From assembly GCF_013377085.1 (NCBI RefSeq), contig NZ_JACAAX010000001.1, positions 1-64,000 on the forward strand: 64,000 bases of DNA. Reading direction: 5' to 3'. Below the pieces are notes generated by a model. That model did not search any database. It was not told the origin of the DNA and was given only the letters and a program-made list of their open reading frames with translations. How positions within the stretch are numbered: position 1 is the first letter of the stretch; each line of letters begins with the position of its first letter. Shown piece by piece: positions 8,399 through 17,846 of the stretch. The position numbers and the translations under genes are program-made. The DNA comes from Rhodoplanes sp. Lineage in GTDB: Bacteria; Pseudomonadota; Alphaproteobacteria; Rhizobiales; Xanthobacteraceae.

Positions 8399-9277
8399 AT
8401 GTTGGATTGGGACGATCTCAAATACTTGCTCGCGGTCGCTCGCCATGGCAGCACGATCGCCGCCGGAAAGGCGCTTCGCACCAGCCAGTCGACGGTGTCA
8501 CGCCGGCTGGCCGATCTGGAGAAGACGATCGGGCACAAGCTGGTGATGCGGACGGCCACCGGATATCGCCTGACCGACACCGGACAGCAGTTGCGGCCGT
8601 TCGCGGAACGGGTCGAAGCCGCGGTCGAGGATTTCCAGCGGCAGATCGGCCAGCGCGATCGGCCCGGGATCATCCGGGTGACCTGCCCCGAACCGATCGT
8701 GCAGCGCATGATGCCGCTGATCGATCGATTCCACGCGCGTCACCCGATGCTTCGCGTCGAGTTTGTCATGAGCGACCGCTATCTCGACTTGGCCAAGGGC
8801 GAAGCCGACGTGTCCTTTCGGTCCGGCGATACGGATGACGAACTGGTCGGCCGGAAGATCGCCGATTCGATCTGGGCCGTTTATGCGAGCCGCGAATACA
8901 TCCTTCGTCACGGCAGACCGGAGAGTGTCGCCGAGATGTCGCGCCATGCGCTCGTATGTCTGGACGAGACGATGAGCAAGCATCGGGTGGCGCAGTGGCT
9001 GACACAGGTTGCGCCGGATGCGCGCATCGCGGCCCGCAACAACAGCGTTCTCGGACTGATGTACGGGGTGAAGTCGGGTGTCGGCATCGGTCCGCTGCCG
9101 ACCGCAATCGCGGACGGAGAGCCGGATCTCGTCCGGGTGCTCGGGCCGATCCCGGAATTGGCCAGGAGCTGGCGTCTGCTCACGCATCCCGATCTGCGCC
9201 GGACGCCGCCTGTTGCCGCGTTCTTCGATTTCATGGCGACCGAGCGCGATGCGCTCAAGTCGATCCTCACAGGTTGA
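8399..9277 (+). CDS. LysR-family transcriptional regulator
   Basis: This 292-residue protein has a winged helix-turn-helix at residues 1-60 (DDLKYLLAVARHGSTIAAG...TSQSTVSRRLADLE) followed by a LysR substrate-binding domain. It is divergent from the cytochrome c/methyltransferase pair with 107 bases between starts, the classic arrangement for a LysR regulator acting on its neighbour. The effector is unknown. Confidence 0.88.
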   Translation: MLDWDDLKYLLAVARHGSTIAAGKALRTSQSTVSRRLADLEKTIGHKLVMRTATGYRLTDTGQQLRPFAERVEAAVEDFQRQIGQRDRPGIIRVTCPEPIVQRMMPLIDRFHARHPMLRVEFVMSDRYLDLAKGEADVSFRSGDTDDELVGRKIADSIWAVYASREYILRHGRPESVAEMSRHALVCLDETMSKHRVAQWLTQVAPDARIAARNNSVLGLMYGVKSGVGIGPLPTAIADGEPDLVRVLGPIPELARSWRLLTHPDLRRTPPVAAFFDFMATERDALKSILTG

Positions 9278-9472
9278 GGGAAATCGGGCGAGTGTCCGGG
9301 CTCGGCCCTGATCACGTCCCGTGGGGTGGTGTAGCCGGCGGCCTGTCACCGCTGGTGCCGGCGTTGGCCGGGCAGGTCAGGCTGCGGCGCGCACGCCTGC
9401 CGCCCAATGCTCGCGATCAGGGGCGTCCCGAGACACCGAAAGCCTGAGAGCCGTCGCCCGAACCGGCGTGCC

Positions 9473-10495
9473 TCACTGCCCGGCGGAGGCGTAACGATCG
9501 CTGCCGTCGTCGCGCGCGAACAGCTTCTTGACCGTGTCGGTCAGCCACCCCGAACCGGAAGCGACCTTGGGGCCGGGCGGGCTGTCGAGGCGATCGACCA
9601 CCACCATGCGGGTGACCTCGCCCCTCTGGAACGCCGCCAGGAAGGCCGGATAGTCGTTGAACGACACGCAGCCGTTCGAATCGCCGTTCGGGCCGAGCAT
9701 GTAGGAGTGCGCCAGGATGCCGGCGCGGCCGTGCATCTTGCTGTGGTCGACCGGGTTGAGGCGGATGGCGCGAACCCCGTGAAAAAGCTGCTCGCGCATC
9801 GTGAGCTTGTAGACGTTCGGCGGCGTTGCACCATGCATCCGCACATGCACATGGCGCGGATCGTCCATCAGGCTGCCGAGGCCGGAATGGGCCTCGAGCT
9901 TGCGCCCGTTCGGCAGATACACGACGCGGGCCGAGATGTCGTAGATCGCGGTGCGGCCGTCGTCCTCCTCCGGGACGGCGACGGGGTCCGGGCGCGCCTG
10001 TCCAGGACGGATGTGCTTCTTGGGCGCCGCCGCGGTCGTGGCTGGTGCTGCGTCCGGCAGCCGGCCCATCGGACGGGCGGCCTTCTGGACGTTTCGATCC
10101 GACGGCAGCCTGACGCTGCCGGTGATGCCCCGTGGGCGGGATCCGAAACGGTCTTCGAAGCCGGCCGCGGGCTCGTCGAGCGAGCCGAAGCGTTCATGGA
10201 AGGATGCGGTCTGCCAGGTGGCCGGGGAGTCGCCCTGGAGATCCTGCGTCTCGAGCCCGATCTGCGGGTCGAGGCTCGCCACGCGGACACCGAGCGGGGA
10301 TGCGCCGATCGGCGCGCGCAGCCGGAAGATGTCCGGGTGGATGGTCCCGAAAACCGAGAGGCGCGGCTCGGCGCCCAACCCGGCGTCGGCCGGAGTCGCC
10401 TGCGTCACCACCGATTTGAGGACGAACCCCATGGCCAGCGCCGCGATCCCGATGGGAATCGCGCGAACTCCAACACGAACCAATGCTTCCCCCAC
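9473..10495 (-). CDS. L,D-transpeptidase-like protein (DUF2778/tlde1-type domain)
   Basis: This 340-residue protein has an N-terminal membrane or signal segment (about residues 11-30), a Pro/Ala-rich middle, and a C-terminal catalytic domain. The domain carries a HVHVRMHG histidine region and the cysteine motif SNGCVSF preceded by HSYMLGPNGD. This Cys/His pair is typical of DUF2778 proteins, related to L,D-transpeptidases and to the Tlde1 effector domain. The likely role is periplasmic peptidoglycan modification. It appears monocistronic, and no secretion-system genes are nearby. Confidence 0.75.
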   Translation of the reverse strand: MGEALVRVGVRAIPIGIAALAMGFVLKSVVTQATPADAGLGAEPRLSVFGTIHPDIFRLRAPIGASPLGVRVASLDPQIGLETQDLQGDSPATWQTASFHERFGSLDEPAAGFEDRFGSRPRGITGSVRLPSDRNVQKAARPMGRLPDAAPATTAAAPKKHIRPGQARPDPVAVPEEDDGRTAIYDISARVVYLPNGRKLEAHSGLGSLMDDPRHVHVRMHGATPPNVYKLTMREQLFHGVRAIRLNPVDHSKMHGRAGILAHSYMLGPNGDSNGCVSFNDYPAFLAAFQRGEVTRMVVVDRLDSPPGPKVASGSGWLTDTVKKLFARDDGSDRYASAGQ

Positions 10496-10676
10496 CCGTA
10501 TTCGCCACCCGTGGTGAGGTCTCCACCGGCGACACGCGTCCCCCGACGCACCGTCACACTAAGCCTGCCGAATGCGGCAAGGTTGAGTCGTCCGGAGGGT
10601 CGTTTGCGGACCTTGGGGTTCCTGCGTATCAACCAAAGGTTGCCGCGCCGCTTCTTCGCCCCGTCAGTTCAGGTTC

Positions 10677-12230
10677 TCAGTTGAAGACCCCGGCCTGCCA
10701 GGGCACGAACTCGTTGTCGCCGACACCCAGCAGCTCGCTTTTGGTCCTCTGGCCCGAGGCGACCCGCAGGAACTGCTCGAAGATCGTCCGGCCCATCGAC
10801 TCGATGGACTCCGAGCCGTCCAGGATCGTGCCGCAGTTGATGTCCATGTCGTCCGCGAGACGCGTGAACATCGGCGTGTTGGTGGCGAGCTTGACGGTCG
10901 GGGCCGGCACCGAGCCGAAGCACGAGCCGCGGCCGGTCGTGAAGGCGATCAGGTTGGCGCCGCCCGCCACCTGGCCGGTCACCGAGATCGGATCGAAGCT
11001 CGGCGTGTCCATGAAGACCAGTCCGCTGGCCCGCACCGGCTCGGCATAGCGATAGACCGCCATCAGCGGACCGGTGCCGCCCTTCATCGACGAGCCGAGC
11101 GACTTCTCCAGGATGTTGGCGAGGCCGCCGGCGGCATTGCCCTGGGTCACCCGCCCGTTGATCTGGGTGTCGCGCCCGACCGAGTACTCCTCCTTCCACC
11201 ACCGGATCCGATCGATGAGCTGCTCGCCGATCTCCCGCGAGGCGGCCCGCCGGGTCAGGATGTGCTCGACGCCGTAGATCTCGGCCGTCTCCGACAGGAT
11301 GCCGGTGCCGCCGTGGCGCGCCAGGATGTCCACCGCGGCCCCGAGCGCCGGGTTTGCCGTGATCGACGAGAAGCCGTCCGATCCGCCACACTGCAGGCCG
11401 ACGACGATGTGGCTGGCCGACACGGGCCGGCGGGTGATGCTGTTCACCTCGGGCAGCATCTCGCGGACCGCGGCAATGCCGGCCTCGATCGATTTTTTCG
11501 TGCCGCCCTGGTCCTGCATCACCAGGGCGTGCAGCAGCGGGCCTTCGGTGAGCCGCTCGTCGGCGAACAATTCGACGATCGGATTGCGCTCGCAGCCGAG
11601 CCCTACCACCACGGCGGCCGCCATGTTGGGATGGCGGATGTAGCCGCCGAGCGTCCGGCGGAGAATCGCCATCGGCTCGCCGGTCATTTCCATCGAGCAG
11701 CCGAGGCCGTGGGTGAGCGCGACGACGCCGTCGATGTTGGGGAACGCCGCCAGCCGCTCCGGCGTGAACCAGTCGGCGACCCGCTTGGCCACGGTGGCCG
11801 AGCAGTTCACCGTGGAGACGACCCCGATATAGTTGCGGGTGGCGACGCGGCCGTCCGGGCGGATAATCCCCTGGAAGGTCGCGCGCTCGGCCTCCGGCAC
11901 CATGTCGACCGGGCAATAGTCGCGCCCATGCGCGTAGTCGCGTGAAAACTCCCGGAACGCGATGTTGTGGCTGTGGACATAGGTGCCGGCCGGGATGTCG
12001 GCGGCGGCGAAGCCGATCACCACATTGTACTTGAGGAACGGCTCGCCGGCCCGCACCGCGCGCAACGCGACCTTGTGGCCGGCCGGAACGTCGCTTGCCG
12101 TCACCGCATCGCCGGCTCCGATCGGCGTGCCGGCCGGAACGGCGCTGCGGGCGACCGCCACGTTGTCATCGGGGTGAAGCCGGATGAAGGGGCCGAACGT
12201 CTGCTTCTGCGACGTCTCGATGCGCGCCAT
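10677..12230 (-). CDS. UxaA-family sugar-acid dehydratase (altronate/galactarate dehydratase-like)
   Basis: This 517-residue protein has an N-terminal SAF domain (about residues 10-90) and the long C-terminal domain of the altronate/D-galactarate dehydratase family, with signatures THGLGCSMEMTG, VVGLQCGGSDGFS and CFGSVPAPTVK. The family removes water from sugar acids using bound iron. Here both halves are in one chain, unlike the split forms. It lies 68 bases downstream of a GntR regulator on the same strand, with a TctC-type binding protein divergent from that pair. This suggests a sugar- or carboxylic-acid catabolic module whose exact substrate is not readable. Confidence 0.82.
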   Translation of the reverse strand: MARIETSQKQTFGPFIRLHPDDNVAVARSAVPAGTPIGAGDAVTASDVPAGHKVALRAVRAGEPFLKYNVVIGFAAADIPAGTYVHSHNIAFREFSRDYAHGRDYCPVDMVPEAERATFQGIIRPDGRVATRNYIGVVSTVNCSATVAKRVADWFTPERLAAFPNIDGVVALTHGLGCSMEMTGEPMAILRRTLGGYIRHPNMAAAVVVGLGCERNPIVELFADERLTEGPLLHALVMQDQGGTKKSIEAGIAAVREMLPEVNSITRRPVSASHIVVGLQCGGSDGFSSITANPALGAAVDILARHGGTGILSETAEIYGVEHILTRRAASREIGEQLIDRIRWWKEEYSVGRDTQINGRVTQGNAAGGLANILEKSLGSSMKGGTGPLMAVYRYAEPVRASGLVFMDTPSFDPISVTGQVAGGANLIAFTTGRGSCFGSVPAPTVKLATNTPMFTRLADDMDINCGTILDGSESIESMGRTIFEQFLRVASGQRTKSELLGVGDNEFVPWQAGVFN

Positions 12231-12298
12231 GTCATGGGTCTCCGATCAGGGTGGCGCGCGGCGCGCCGCGGCTCGCGGCCGTGCAGAGAACGGCCTGC

Positions 12299-12973
12299 TC
12301 ACGCGAGGCCCCGCCGCTTCAGCGCCGCGACATAGGCGGTCCGGGCCGGGATCAGGTGCCTGCGGCAGAGCGCGACCAGGCCGTCGCGGTCGCCGGCGCG
12401 CAGCGCCGCGATCATGGCCAGATGCTCGTCGCGTGCCTGGGCGAGCAGCGCCGGATCGGCCGCCGTGATGGAGCGGATGCCGTGCACCTTCTGCTCGAAG
12501 CCGCGAATGGCATCGGCGAGATGCGGATTGCCGCAGCTCGCGAACAGCATGTCGTGGAAGGCGATGTTGGCACGGAACGCTTTTCGCGGGTCGCCGGCCG
12601 CGACGGCGGCGGAATGCTGCGTCTGGATGTCCATCAGGCGCGCGATCAGGTCGGGCGCGGCCGGCAGCGGAATCTGCTCCGCGGCGAGCGTCTCCAGCAC
12701 CTCCCGCACCGAATAGATCTGCTCGACATCGGCGGCGCCGAGCATGCGCACGACCGCGCCCTTGTTGGGCACACGATCCACCAGCCCGATGCGCTCGAGG
12801 GTCAGGATGGCGTCGCGGGCGACGTGCCGCTTGACGCTCCAGCGAAGCGCCACCTCCTCCTCGACGAGCCGTTCGCGGGGCAGCAGATAGCCCAGCACGA
12901 TCTCCTCTTCGAGGATGTCCGCAAGGGGACGCTGCTGGTCCTTCTCGGCCGTCGCGGCAGGGGTGGACGTCAT
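12299..12973 (-). CDS. GntR-family (FadR/FCD type) transcriptional regulator
   Basis: This 224-residue protein has an N-terminal winged helix (LADILEEEIVLGYLLPRERL...DAILTLERIGLV) and a C-terminal all-helical FCD domain with the metal-type FHDMLFASCGN and RDEHLAMIAAL stretches. ATG 12973 is chosen because the helix-turn-helix begins soon after it. A palindrome lies just upstream at 12993-13004. It probably controls the UxaA-family gene downstream and the divergent tctC-like gene. Confidence 0.85.
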   Translation of the reverse strand: MTSTPAATAEKDQQRPLADILEEEIVLGYLLPRERLVEEEVALRWSVKRHVARDAILTLERIGLVDRVPNKGAVVRMLGAADVEQIYSVREVLETLAAEQIPLPAAPDLIARLMDIQTQHSAAVAAGDPRKAFRANIAFHDMLFASCGNPHLADAIRGFEQKVHGIRSITAADPALLAQARDEHLAMIAALRAGDRDGLVALCRRHLIPARTAYVAALKRRGLA

Positions 12974-12992
12974 CAGAATCTCCGTCACCAAG

Positions 12993-13004
12993 ATTGTTGA
13001 CAAT
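12993..13004. promoter_or_regulatory. Palindromic operator candidate for the GntR regulator
   Basis: ATTGTTGACAAT is an inverted repeat, ATTGT/ACAAT with two central bases, 20 bases upstream of the GntR start. It resembles the short GT-N-AC palindromes bound by FadR/VanR-type regulators. The divergent gap 12974-13308 (335 bases) otherwise contains no gene that I can support. Confidence 0.5.
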
Positions 13005-13308
13005 ATTGGTGGGAAGTCAATACTGACCTCGCTGGGGGTTGCAGCATGGCTACGTCCTTCGGACGCAGGCGCATTCGCGCGGGGGCTGGCGACGCGATCG
13101 TCGGCGGCCTCGCCGAGGATGTCGCCGCTGCGCGCCGTGAGGCCGGCGGCCCTTTGGCTCGTTCCACCATCGGCATCGTCGATACCGACATCACGGCGTC
13201 GCGGACATAAGTCGCGGAACAGCGGCGCCTCGCTCGCGATCTCGACACGACCGGAGACCACCCCCAGGCACAGCGTTCCTGCAATTGCGCGAACAGTCGG
13301 AGGCTTTG

Positions 13309-14280
13309 ATGTCCAGGCTTGCTTTCGCAGTACTTTGCATGTTGGCAGCGACGACCGCCACGGCGTTCGGCCAGGCCTATCCGTCGCGTCCGATCACCAT
13401 CGTGGTTCCGTTCTCGGCCGGCGGACCGACCGACACCATCGCCCGCATCTTCGCCGAGCGCATGCGGGTGACGCTCGGCCAGCCCGTGATCGTCGAGAAC
13501 ACCACCGGGGCCGGCGGCTCGATCGGTGTCACCCGCGTGGTGCGGGCGACCGGCGACGGCTACACGTTCGGCATCGGCCATGTCGGCACGCATGTGATCA
13601 ACGGGGCGATCTACAATCTGCCCTTCGATCTGGTGAAGGACCTCGAGCCGATCGCCGTCATCGCCTCCAACCCGCAGATCCTGGTCGGGCGAAAGACGCT
13701 GCCGGCCCAGAACCTGGCCGAGCTGCTGGTGTGGATGAAGGCCAACTCGGGCAAGATCACCTTCGGTACCTCGGGCGCCGGCACACCGTCGCATGTCAGC
13801 AGCCTGGCCCTGCAGAGCCGGCTCGGCGTGCAGGGGCAGATCATTCCGTATCGCGGCAGCGGGCCGGCCTTGCAGGACGTGATGGCCGGGCAGATCGACG
13901 TGCTGTTCGAGCAGGCGGCCAACGCCGTGCCGCAGGTGATGGGCGGCACCGTCCGGGCCTTCGCCGTGACCTCCAACGAGCGGCTGCCGGCGACCCCGCA
14001 GGTTCCGACCACCGACGAGGCCGGCCTGCCGGGCTTCTACATGTCGATCTGGCACGCCTTCTGGGCCCCGAAGGGCACCCCCAAGGAGGCGATCGCCAAG
14101 CTCGCCGCCGCCGTGCAGGCCGCCTTGAAGGAGCCGGAGACGAAGAGGCGTCTCGGCGAGCTCGGCCAGGCGATTCCGGACGCCTCGCTGCAGACCGCGG
14201 AGGGCCTCGGCGCCTACCACAAGGCGGAGATCGACAAGTGGTGGCCGCTGGTCAAGGCCGCCGACATCAAGATGGACTGA
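13309..14280 (+). CDS. TctC/Bug-family periplasmic solute-binding protein
   Basis: This 323-residue protein has a cleavable signal peptide (about residues 1-21, ending AFGQA) and the family signature YPSRPITIVVPFSAGGPTD immediately after. Members bind carboxylates for tripartite tricarboxylate transporters or act as orphan sensors. ATG 13309 is preceded by CGGAGG, a good ribosome site. No tctA/tctB genes are present nearby, as for most Bug proteins. Divergence from GntR-uxaA suggests that it captures the substrate of that pathway. Confidence 0.87.
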   Translation: MSRLAFAVLCMLAATTATAFGQAYPSRPITIVVPFSAGGPTDTIARIFAERMRVTLGQPVIVENTTGAGGSIGVTRVVRATGDGYTFGIGHVGTHVINGAIYNLPFDLVKDLEPIAVIASNPQILVGRKTLPAQNLAELLVWMKANSGKITFGTSGAGTPSHVSSLALQSRLGVQGQIIPYRGSGPALQDVMAGQIDVLFEQAANAVPQVMGGTVRAFAVTSNERLPATPQVPTTDEAGLPGFYMSIWHAFWAPKGTPKEAIAKLAAAVQAALKEPETKRRLGELGQAIPDASLQTAEGLGAYHKAEIDKWWPLVKAADIKMD

Positions 14281-14523
14281 CCAAGCACTTAGACGACGGT
14301 CGCGGCGTCCGACGGGGCCGCCGGTTTGCGGGCCTTGCGCCCGGCCGTCTCGTCTCTCGATTCGATGGTCGGGTGGCATGGGGCGGCCGGCTCGGGCGCA
14401 TTGCGGGCGGCGCGTGCGCCGGCGGATCTGTCGCGGGCCTCGGTCGGGAGTAGGCCAATCGCCAAAGCGGAATAGTAGGGTTGGGTGGAGGGTTGGTGGC
14501 CCTGCAACCCGGGATCTTGGCGA

Positions 14524-14576
14524 GTGTGGCAAAAATACAACCAAAAGTTTGGCGGCTCGATTACATTAGGCCACAC
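14524..14576 (+). promoter_or_regulatory. Leader region of the outer-membrane protein gene with long-arm inverted repeat
   Basis: In the 327-base gene-free stretch 14281-14607, GTGTGGC at 14524-14530 can pair with GCCACAC at 14570-14576, enclosing an A-rich loop. It ends about 30 bases before the start codon, so it may form a 5' UTR structure affecting translation or mRNA stability. No protein-coding signal is seen in the rest of the gap. Confidence 0.35.
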
Positions 14577-14607
14577 TTGGACGTGGGGAAATTCACAGGG
14601 GGGTCCC

Positions 14608-15408
14608 ATGAAGAAGCTGCTGTTGGGAAGTGTGGCGTTACTGGCCTGTGCGACGGCGGCTTCGGCTGCGGACATGCCCGTGAAAGCGCCGCCCGTTGTC
14701 GTGCCGGTTCCGGTTGCGACCTGGACGGGCTGCTTTATCGGTGGCCACTTCGGCGGCGGTATCGCTCGCGCCGAGTCGACCAATGTGGGCGTGCTGAACA
14801 GCACCAGCTTCCCGTATGGCTCCTCGTACACCGAGGACAAGCTCGGCGTGATCGGCGGCGGCCAGATCGGTTGCGACTACCAGTTCGCGCCGAACTGGGT
14901 CATCGGCGCGGCGGCCGATTTCTCGTGGAGCGGCGTCGACGGTGACGCCACCGTCCTGAGCCCGATCGCCCCGGCCCGCATCGTGGCCTATCACACCGAT
15001 CGTCTCGACTGGTTCACCACGGCGACGGCCCGCCTCGGCTGGACGTCGAACGACTTCATGCTCTACGTGAAGGGCGGCGCGGCCTGGACCCGAGACGTTA
15101 CCTCGAGCGCGACCTATGTGGGAAACACGCTGTCGACGGCCTCCGGGTTCACCGAGAACCGTCAGGGCTGGGTGGTCGGCGCCGGTATCGAGCAGCGGTT
15201 CCTGCAGAACTGGTCGTTCACGCTCGAGTACAACTACCTCGACTTCGGCACCAAGACCGCAGATTCGTTGGTCTCCTTCAGCACCAGCACCCAGATTCCG
15301 GTCGGCAGCGTCCTGCAGCGCGACGTGGATCTGACGGCTCACCTCGTCAAGGTCGGTGTGAACTACCGCTTCAACTTCTTCGGCGCTCCGGTCGTGGCGC
15401 GGTACTGA
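14608..15408 (+). CDS. Outer-membrane beta-barrel protein (Omp25/Omp31 type)
   Basis: This 266-residue protein has a signal peptide ending ASAAD at about residue 22 and a short Pro/Val-rich linker. An eight-stranded barrel pattern with alternating hydrophobic and polar residues follows (WTGCFIGGHFGGG, LGVIGGGQIGCDYQF, NWSFTLEYNYLDFG). The C-terminal strand, VKVGVNYRFNF plus a few residues, is typical of rhizobial surface barrels. ATG 14608 is used because the signal peptide begins there. It is followed by a strong terminator and stands alone. Confidence 0.88.
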   Translation: MKKLLLGSVALLACATAASAADMPVKAPPVVVPVPVATWTGCFIGGHFGGGIARAESTNVGVLNSTSFPYGSSYTEDKLGVIGGGQIGCDYQFAPNWVIGAAADFSWSGVDGDATVLSPIAPARIVAYHTDRLDWFTTATARLGWTSNDFMLYVKGGAAWTRDVTSSATYVGNTLSTASGFTENRQGWVVGAGIEQRFLQNWSFTLEYNYLDFGTKTADSLVSFSTSTQIPVGSVLQRDVDLTAHLVKVGVNYRFNFFGAPVVARY

Positions 15409-15440
15409 TCGGCCGCACCGACTACGAATGCCCCTCTGAC

Positions 15441-15480
15441 ATGGCCCCGGAGCTCGTCTCCGGGGCCATGGTTGTTTCGC
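15441..15480 (+). terminator. Rho-independent terminator after the outer-membrane protein gene
   Basis: A perfect 12-bp stem (15441-15452 with 15458-15469) with a 5-base loop is followed by GGTTGTTT. It ends the barrel gene transcript. The long operon converging from the other side would read the same stem. Confidence 0.8.
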
Positions 15481-15537
15481 TGTGCGGGTTTGCGACTCGC
15501 GAGGACCGGCCATCGGGTCCGTCGCGAACACCTTCGG

Positions 15538-16995
15538 CTACGCGTCCATCAGTCTGGTGAGGGCGGCGTAGTCCGGCTTCGACCGGTGTCGGCGGTCGAG
15601 CGGGATCGCGGCGAGCGGCCGCACCGCGATGCCGAGCGTCGCGAGCCGGTTCGCAAAATCGTCGCCGAGCCGCGGCGCCGCCCCCTCGACGAACAGCACG
15701 ACGCGATCCTGCACTGCCACCACGGCGGCGCCCGTGACGCCCGGCTGCAGGCGCGCCGCCGTCTCGATGGCGAAGGGGTGCAGGCCGGGACGTGACGCCG
15801 CCAGCCGCCCGAGCAGCCAGAGACGGCCTTGCTGGTCGAGCCGCCCGGCGTCGCCGGTGCGATGGAAGATGCGGCCGTCGCGGCGCAGCTTGGTGACGGC
15901 GTCCTGCGCGCGATCCATGTAGGTCTCGTTGACGTGCGGACCGGCGACCAGGATCTCGCCGTCCTCGATCAGCACGGTCGCCTCCGGCACCGGCGCGCCG
16001 ACCGGCAGGCCGCCGCCGCGCGCCGCCTCCTGCCAGTCTGTTTCGGACAGCGCCTCGGCCTCGACGTGGCTGATCGGCTCCGCCTCGGTCGAGCCGTACA
16101 CGATGGTGAGACCGGTACCGGGGTTTCTTGTCAGGAACGCGCGGGCGACGTCGGGATAGACCGGTCCGCCGCCGGTGAGCACGCGCCGCACCGGCGTGGT
16201 GAGTCCGTCTTGCGCAAGGCGTGCCGTGATCACGGGCGGCACCAGCAGGCGGGTGACGCCCATGGCCCGCGCCTGACGGGAGATGGTCTCGCCGCTCACC
16301 CTGTCGTGCCGGCGCAGGTCCCAGCCCGGCATCACCACCGTGGTGCCGTGGCCCAGGCAGGTGAGCACGAAGGCCGGGAAGGCGACCAGGTCGGTCTCGT
16401 GTTCGTCCTGCGGCGCGATCAGCGAGGCCAGCGCCTCGTGCTGGGCCAGCAGCAGGCCGTGGCTGCGCACCATGCCCTTGGGCTTGCCGGTCGTACCACT
16501 GGTGAACGAGATCAGCGCCGGATCGGCTGCCGCCACGGTGGGAGAGGGCGCCGCGTCGGCGTCACCGACCGAGCGGGGAGACAGGCCGAGCGGAATTTTT
16601 CGCGTTTCAGGAAACAGCCATGACAGCAGCCGGATCGGCCGGTCGGCCAGCAGCGCCTTCGGCGCGGCCGCGGCCGCGGCATGGCGGAACCCGGCGAGAC
16701 CCATGGCCGCCTCGGGCAGCACTGCGACGGCGCCGAGTCGCCAAAGTGCCGCGAGCGATGCGTAGAGCGCGATGCCGGGCCACACGGCGACCAGCACGTG
16801 GTCGCCTTTGCCGATCCCCTTCGCCGCCCATGCGGCGGCGAGTTCTTCGGCGCGCTTCGATAGACCGGAATAGGTGATCGTGCTGCCGTCGCGCTCGACG
16901 ATGGCAGTTCGGTCCGGATGCTCCGCCGTTCGCTGCGAAAAGTGGTCGAGCAGCGTCACGTTTCGGCATCCCGGCTCGTGTTTGATTGGCGTCAT
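15538..16995 (-). CDS. AMP-dependent ligase, OleC/acyl-CoA-ligase-like
   Basis: This 485-residue adenylate-forming enzyme is the last gene of the seven-gene operon. It has the P-loop motif FTSGTTGKPKG, the core motif VYGSTEAEP, the HRTGDAGRLDQQGRLW stretch, and a late Lys in RSKPDY that fits the catalytic lysine. The TEAEPISHVEAEAL and VAGPHVNETYMDR segments resemble OleC-type ligases (beta-lactone synthetases of olefin biosynthesis) more than ordinary acyl-CoA ligases. That comparison is from memory. Expected chemistry is ATP activation of a fatty, hydroxy or other carboxylic acid. Its start lies 30 bases past the stop of the upstream GNAT gene. Confidence 0.82.
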   Translation of the reverse strand: MTPIKHEPGCRNVTLLDHFSQRTAEHPDRTAIVERDGSTITYSGLSKRAEELAAAWAAKGIGKGDHVLVAVWPGIALYASLAALWRLGAVAVLPEAAMGLAGFRHAAAAAAPKALLADRPIRLLSWLFPETRKIPLGLSPRSVGDADAAPSPTVAAADPALISFTSGTTGKPKGMVRSHGLLLAQHEALASLIAPQDEHETDLVAFPAFVLTCLGHGTTVVMPGWDLRRHDRVSGETISRQARAMGVTRLLVPPVITARLAQDGLTTPVRRVLTGGGPVYPDVARAFLTRNPGTGLTIVYGSTEAEPISHVEAEALSETDWQEAARGGGLPVGAPVPEATVLIEDGEILVAGPHVNETYMDRAQDAVTKLRRDGRIFHRTGDAGRLDQQGRLWLLGRLAASRPGLHPFAIETAARLQPGVTGAAVVAVQDRVVLFVEGAAPRLGDDFANRLATLGIAVRPLAAIPLDRRHRSKPDYAALTRLMDA

Positions 16996-17025
16996 GGCGA
17001 GAATCGCTTCAAACCGAGCACGGTT

Positions 17026-17826
17026 TCAGAGACGCCTTCCCATCAGGGCGTAGCGGCGGATCGGCCGTCCGCCGAACTTCTTGCTCTGCGACGCCGAGGC
17101 GATGCCGTCGCGCATCAGCGCGTGAACGACCTCGGAGAAACCCGCCTCGGCCGCGGTGGCGTGGACGATGTCGGCCATCCGCCGGCCGATGCCCGGCAGC
17201 AGCCCCGCATAGGTCTTCAGCACCACGGCGCCTTGGCGGAGTGGATCCGGGAACGCCAGCGTGAAGCCGACCGGGCGGCCGCCGGCATCGCGTGCCGCCA
17301 GCACGAAGCGCGGATCCGCCTTGGCGAGGGCCGGCCGATAGGCGGCGACGAAATGCTCGCGTGGGATCGGCCGGAAGAAGGCCGTCCTGGCGAAGGCCGC
17401 CATGACGACCCCATGCGCGTCGGCGAGCAACATTTCAGAATCGCGGCCGTCCCACGCCGTCACGGTGACGTCCTGCGGGCCGACGGTCGTAAAACCGCGC
17501 GAGCCGGGCGCGGCGACGGCGGACGAATGCGTCTCGGCGATGTCGAAACCGGCCGCGAGATAGGCCTCGAGATCATACGGCCCGGTCTTCGGTTCACCGA
17601 AAAAGGCCGGGCTGCCGTCGCTCCAGATCACGACGCGATAGGAGCCCCAGGTGTCGCCCGCCATCGGCCCGACGATCGCCTCGAAGCCGCGGTGCCGGGC
17701 CTCGGCTTTCGCCTCGCTCAGATAGGCTTCCCCGGCGGCGGCGTCGGCAAAGACAGGGCTGGCGATCGCCGCGGTTCGGCGGCTGTTCCACGGCAGGGTT
17801 TCCGAGATCGCGATGTCCTGTGTCAT
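17026..17826 (-). CDS. GNAT-like acyltransferase of unknown substrate
   Basis: This 266-residue protein has a VGPMAGDTWGSYRVV segment and an FFGEPKTGPYDLEAYLAAGF region, a pattern I associate with a GNAT-superfamily subgroup. The C-terminal half (GRPVGFTLAFPDP... GIGRRMADIVHATAAEAG) fits the acyl-CoA-binding half. ATG 17826 is preceded by CAGGAG at good spacing. ATG 17850, which overlaps the upstream stop as ATGA, is an alternative. It would transfer an acyl group to an amine within the operon pathway. No specific substrate can be named. Confidence 0.62.
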   Translation of the reverse strand: MTQDIAISETLPWNSRRTAAIASPVFADAAAGEAYLSEAKAEARHRGFEAIVGPMAGDTWGSYRVVIWSDGSPAFFGEPKTGPYDLEAYLAAGFDIAETHSSAVAAPGSRGFTTVGPQDVTVTAWDGRDSEMLLADAHGVVMAAFARTAFFRPIPREHFVAAYRPALAKADPRFVLAARDAGGRPVGFTLAFPDPLRQGAVVLKTYAGLLPGIGRRMADIVHATAAEAGFSEVVHALMRDGIASASQSKKFGGRPIRRYALMGRRL

Positions 17827-17846
17827 CACCAAGACTCCTGACTGCG

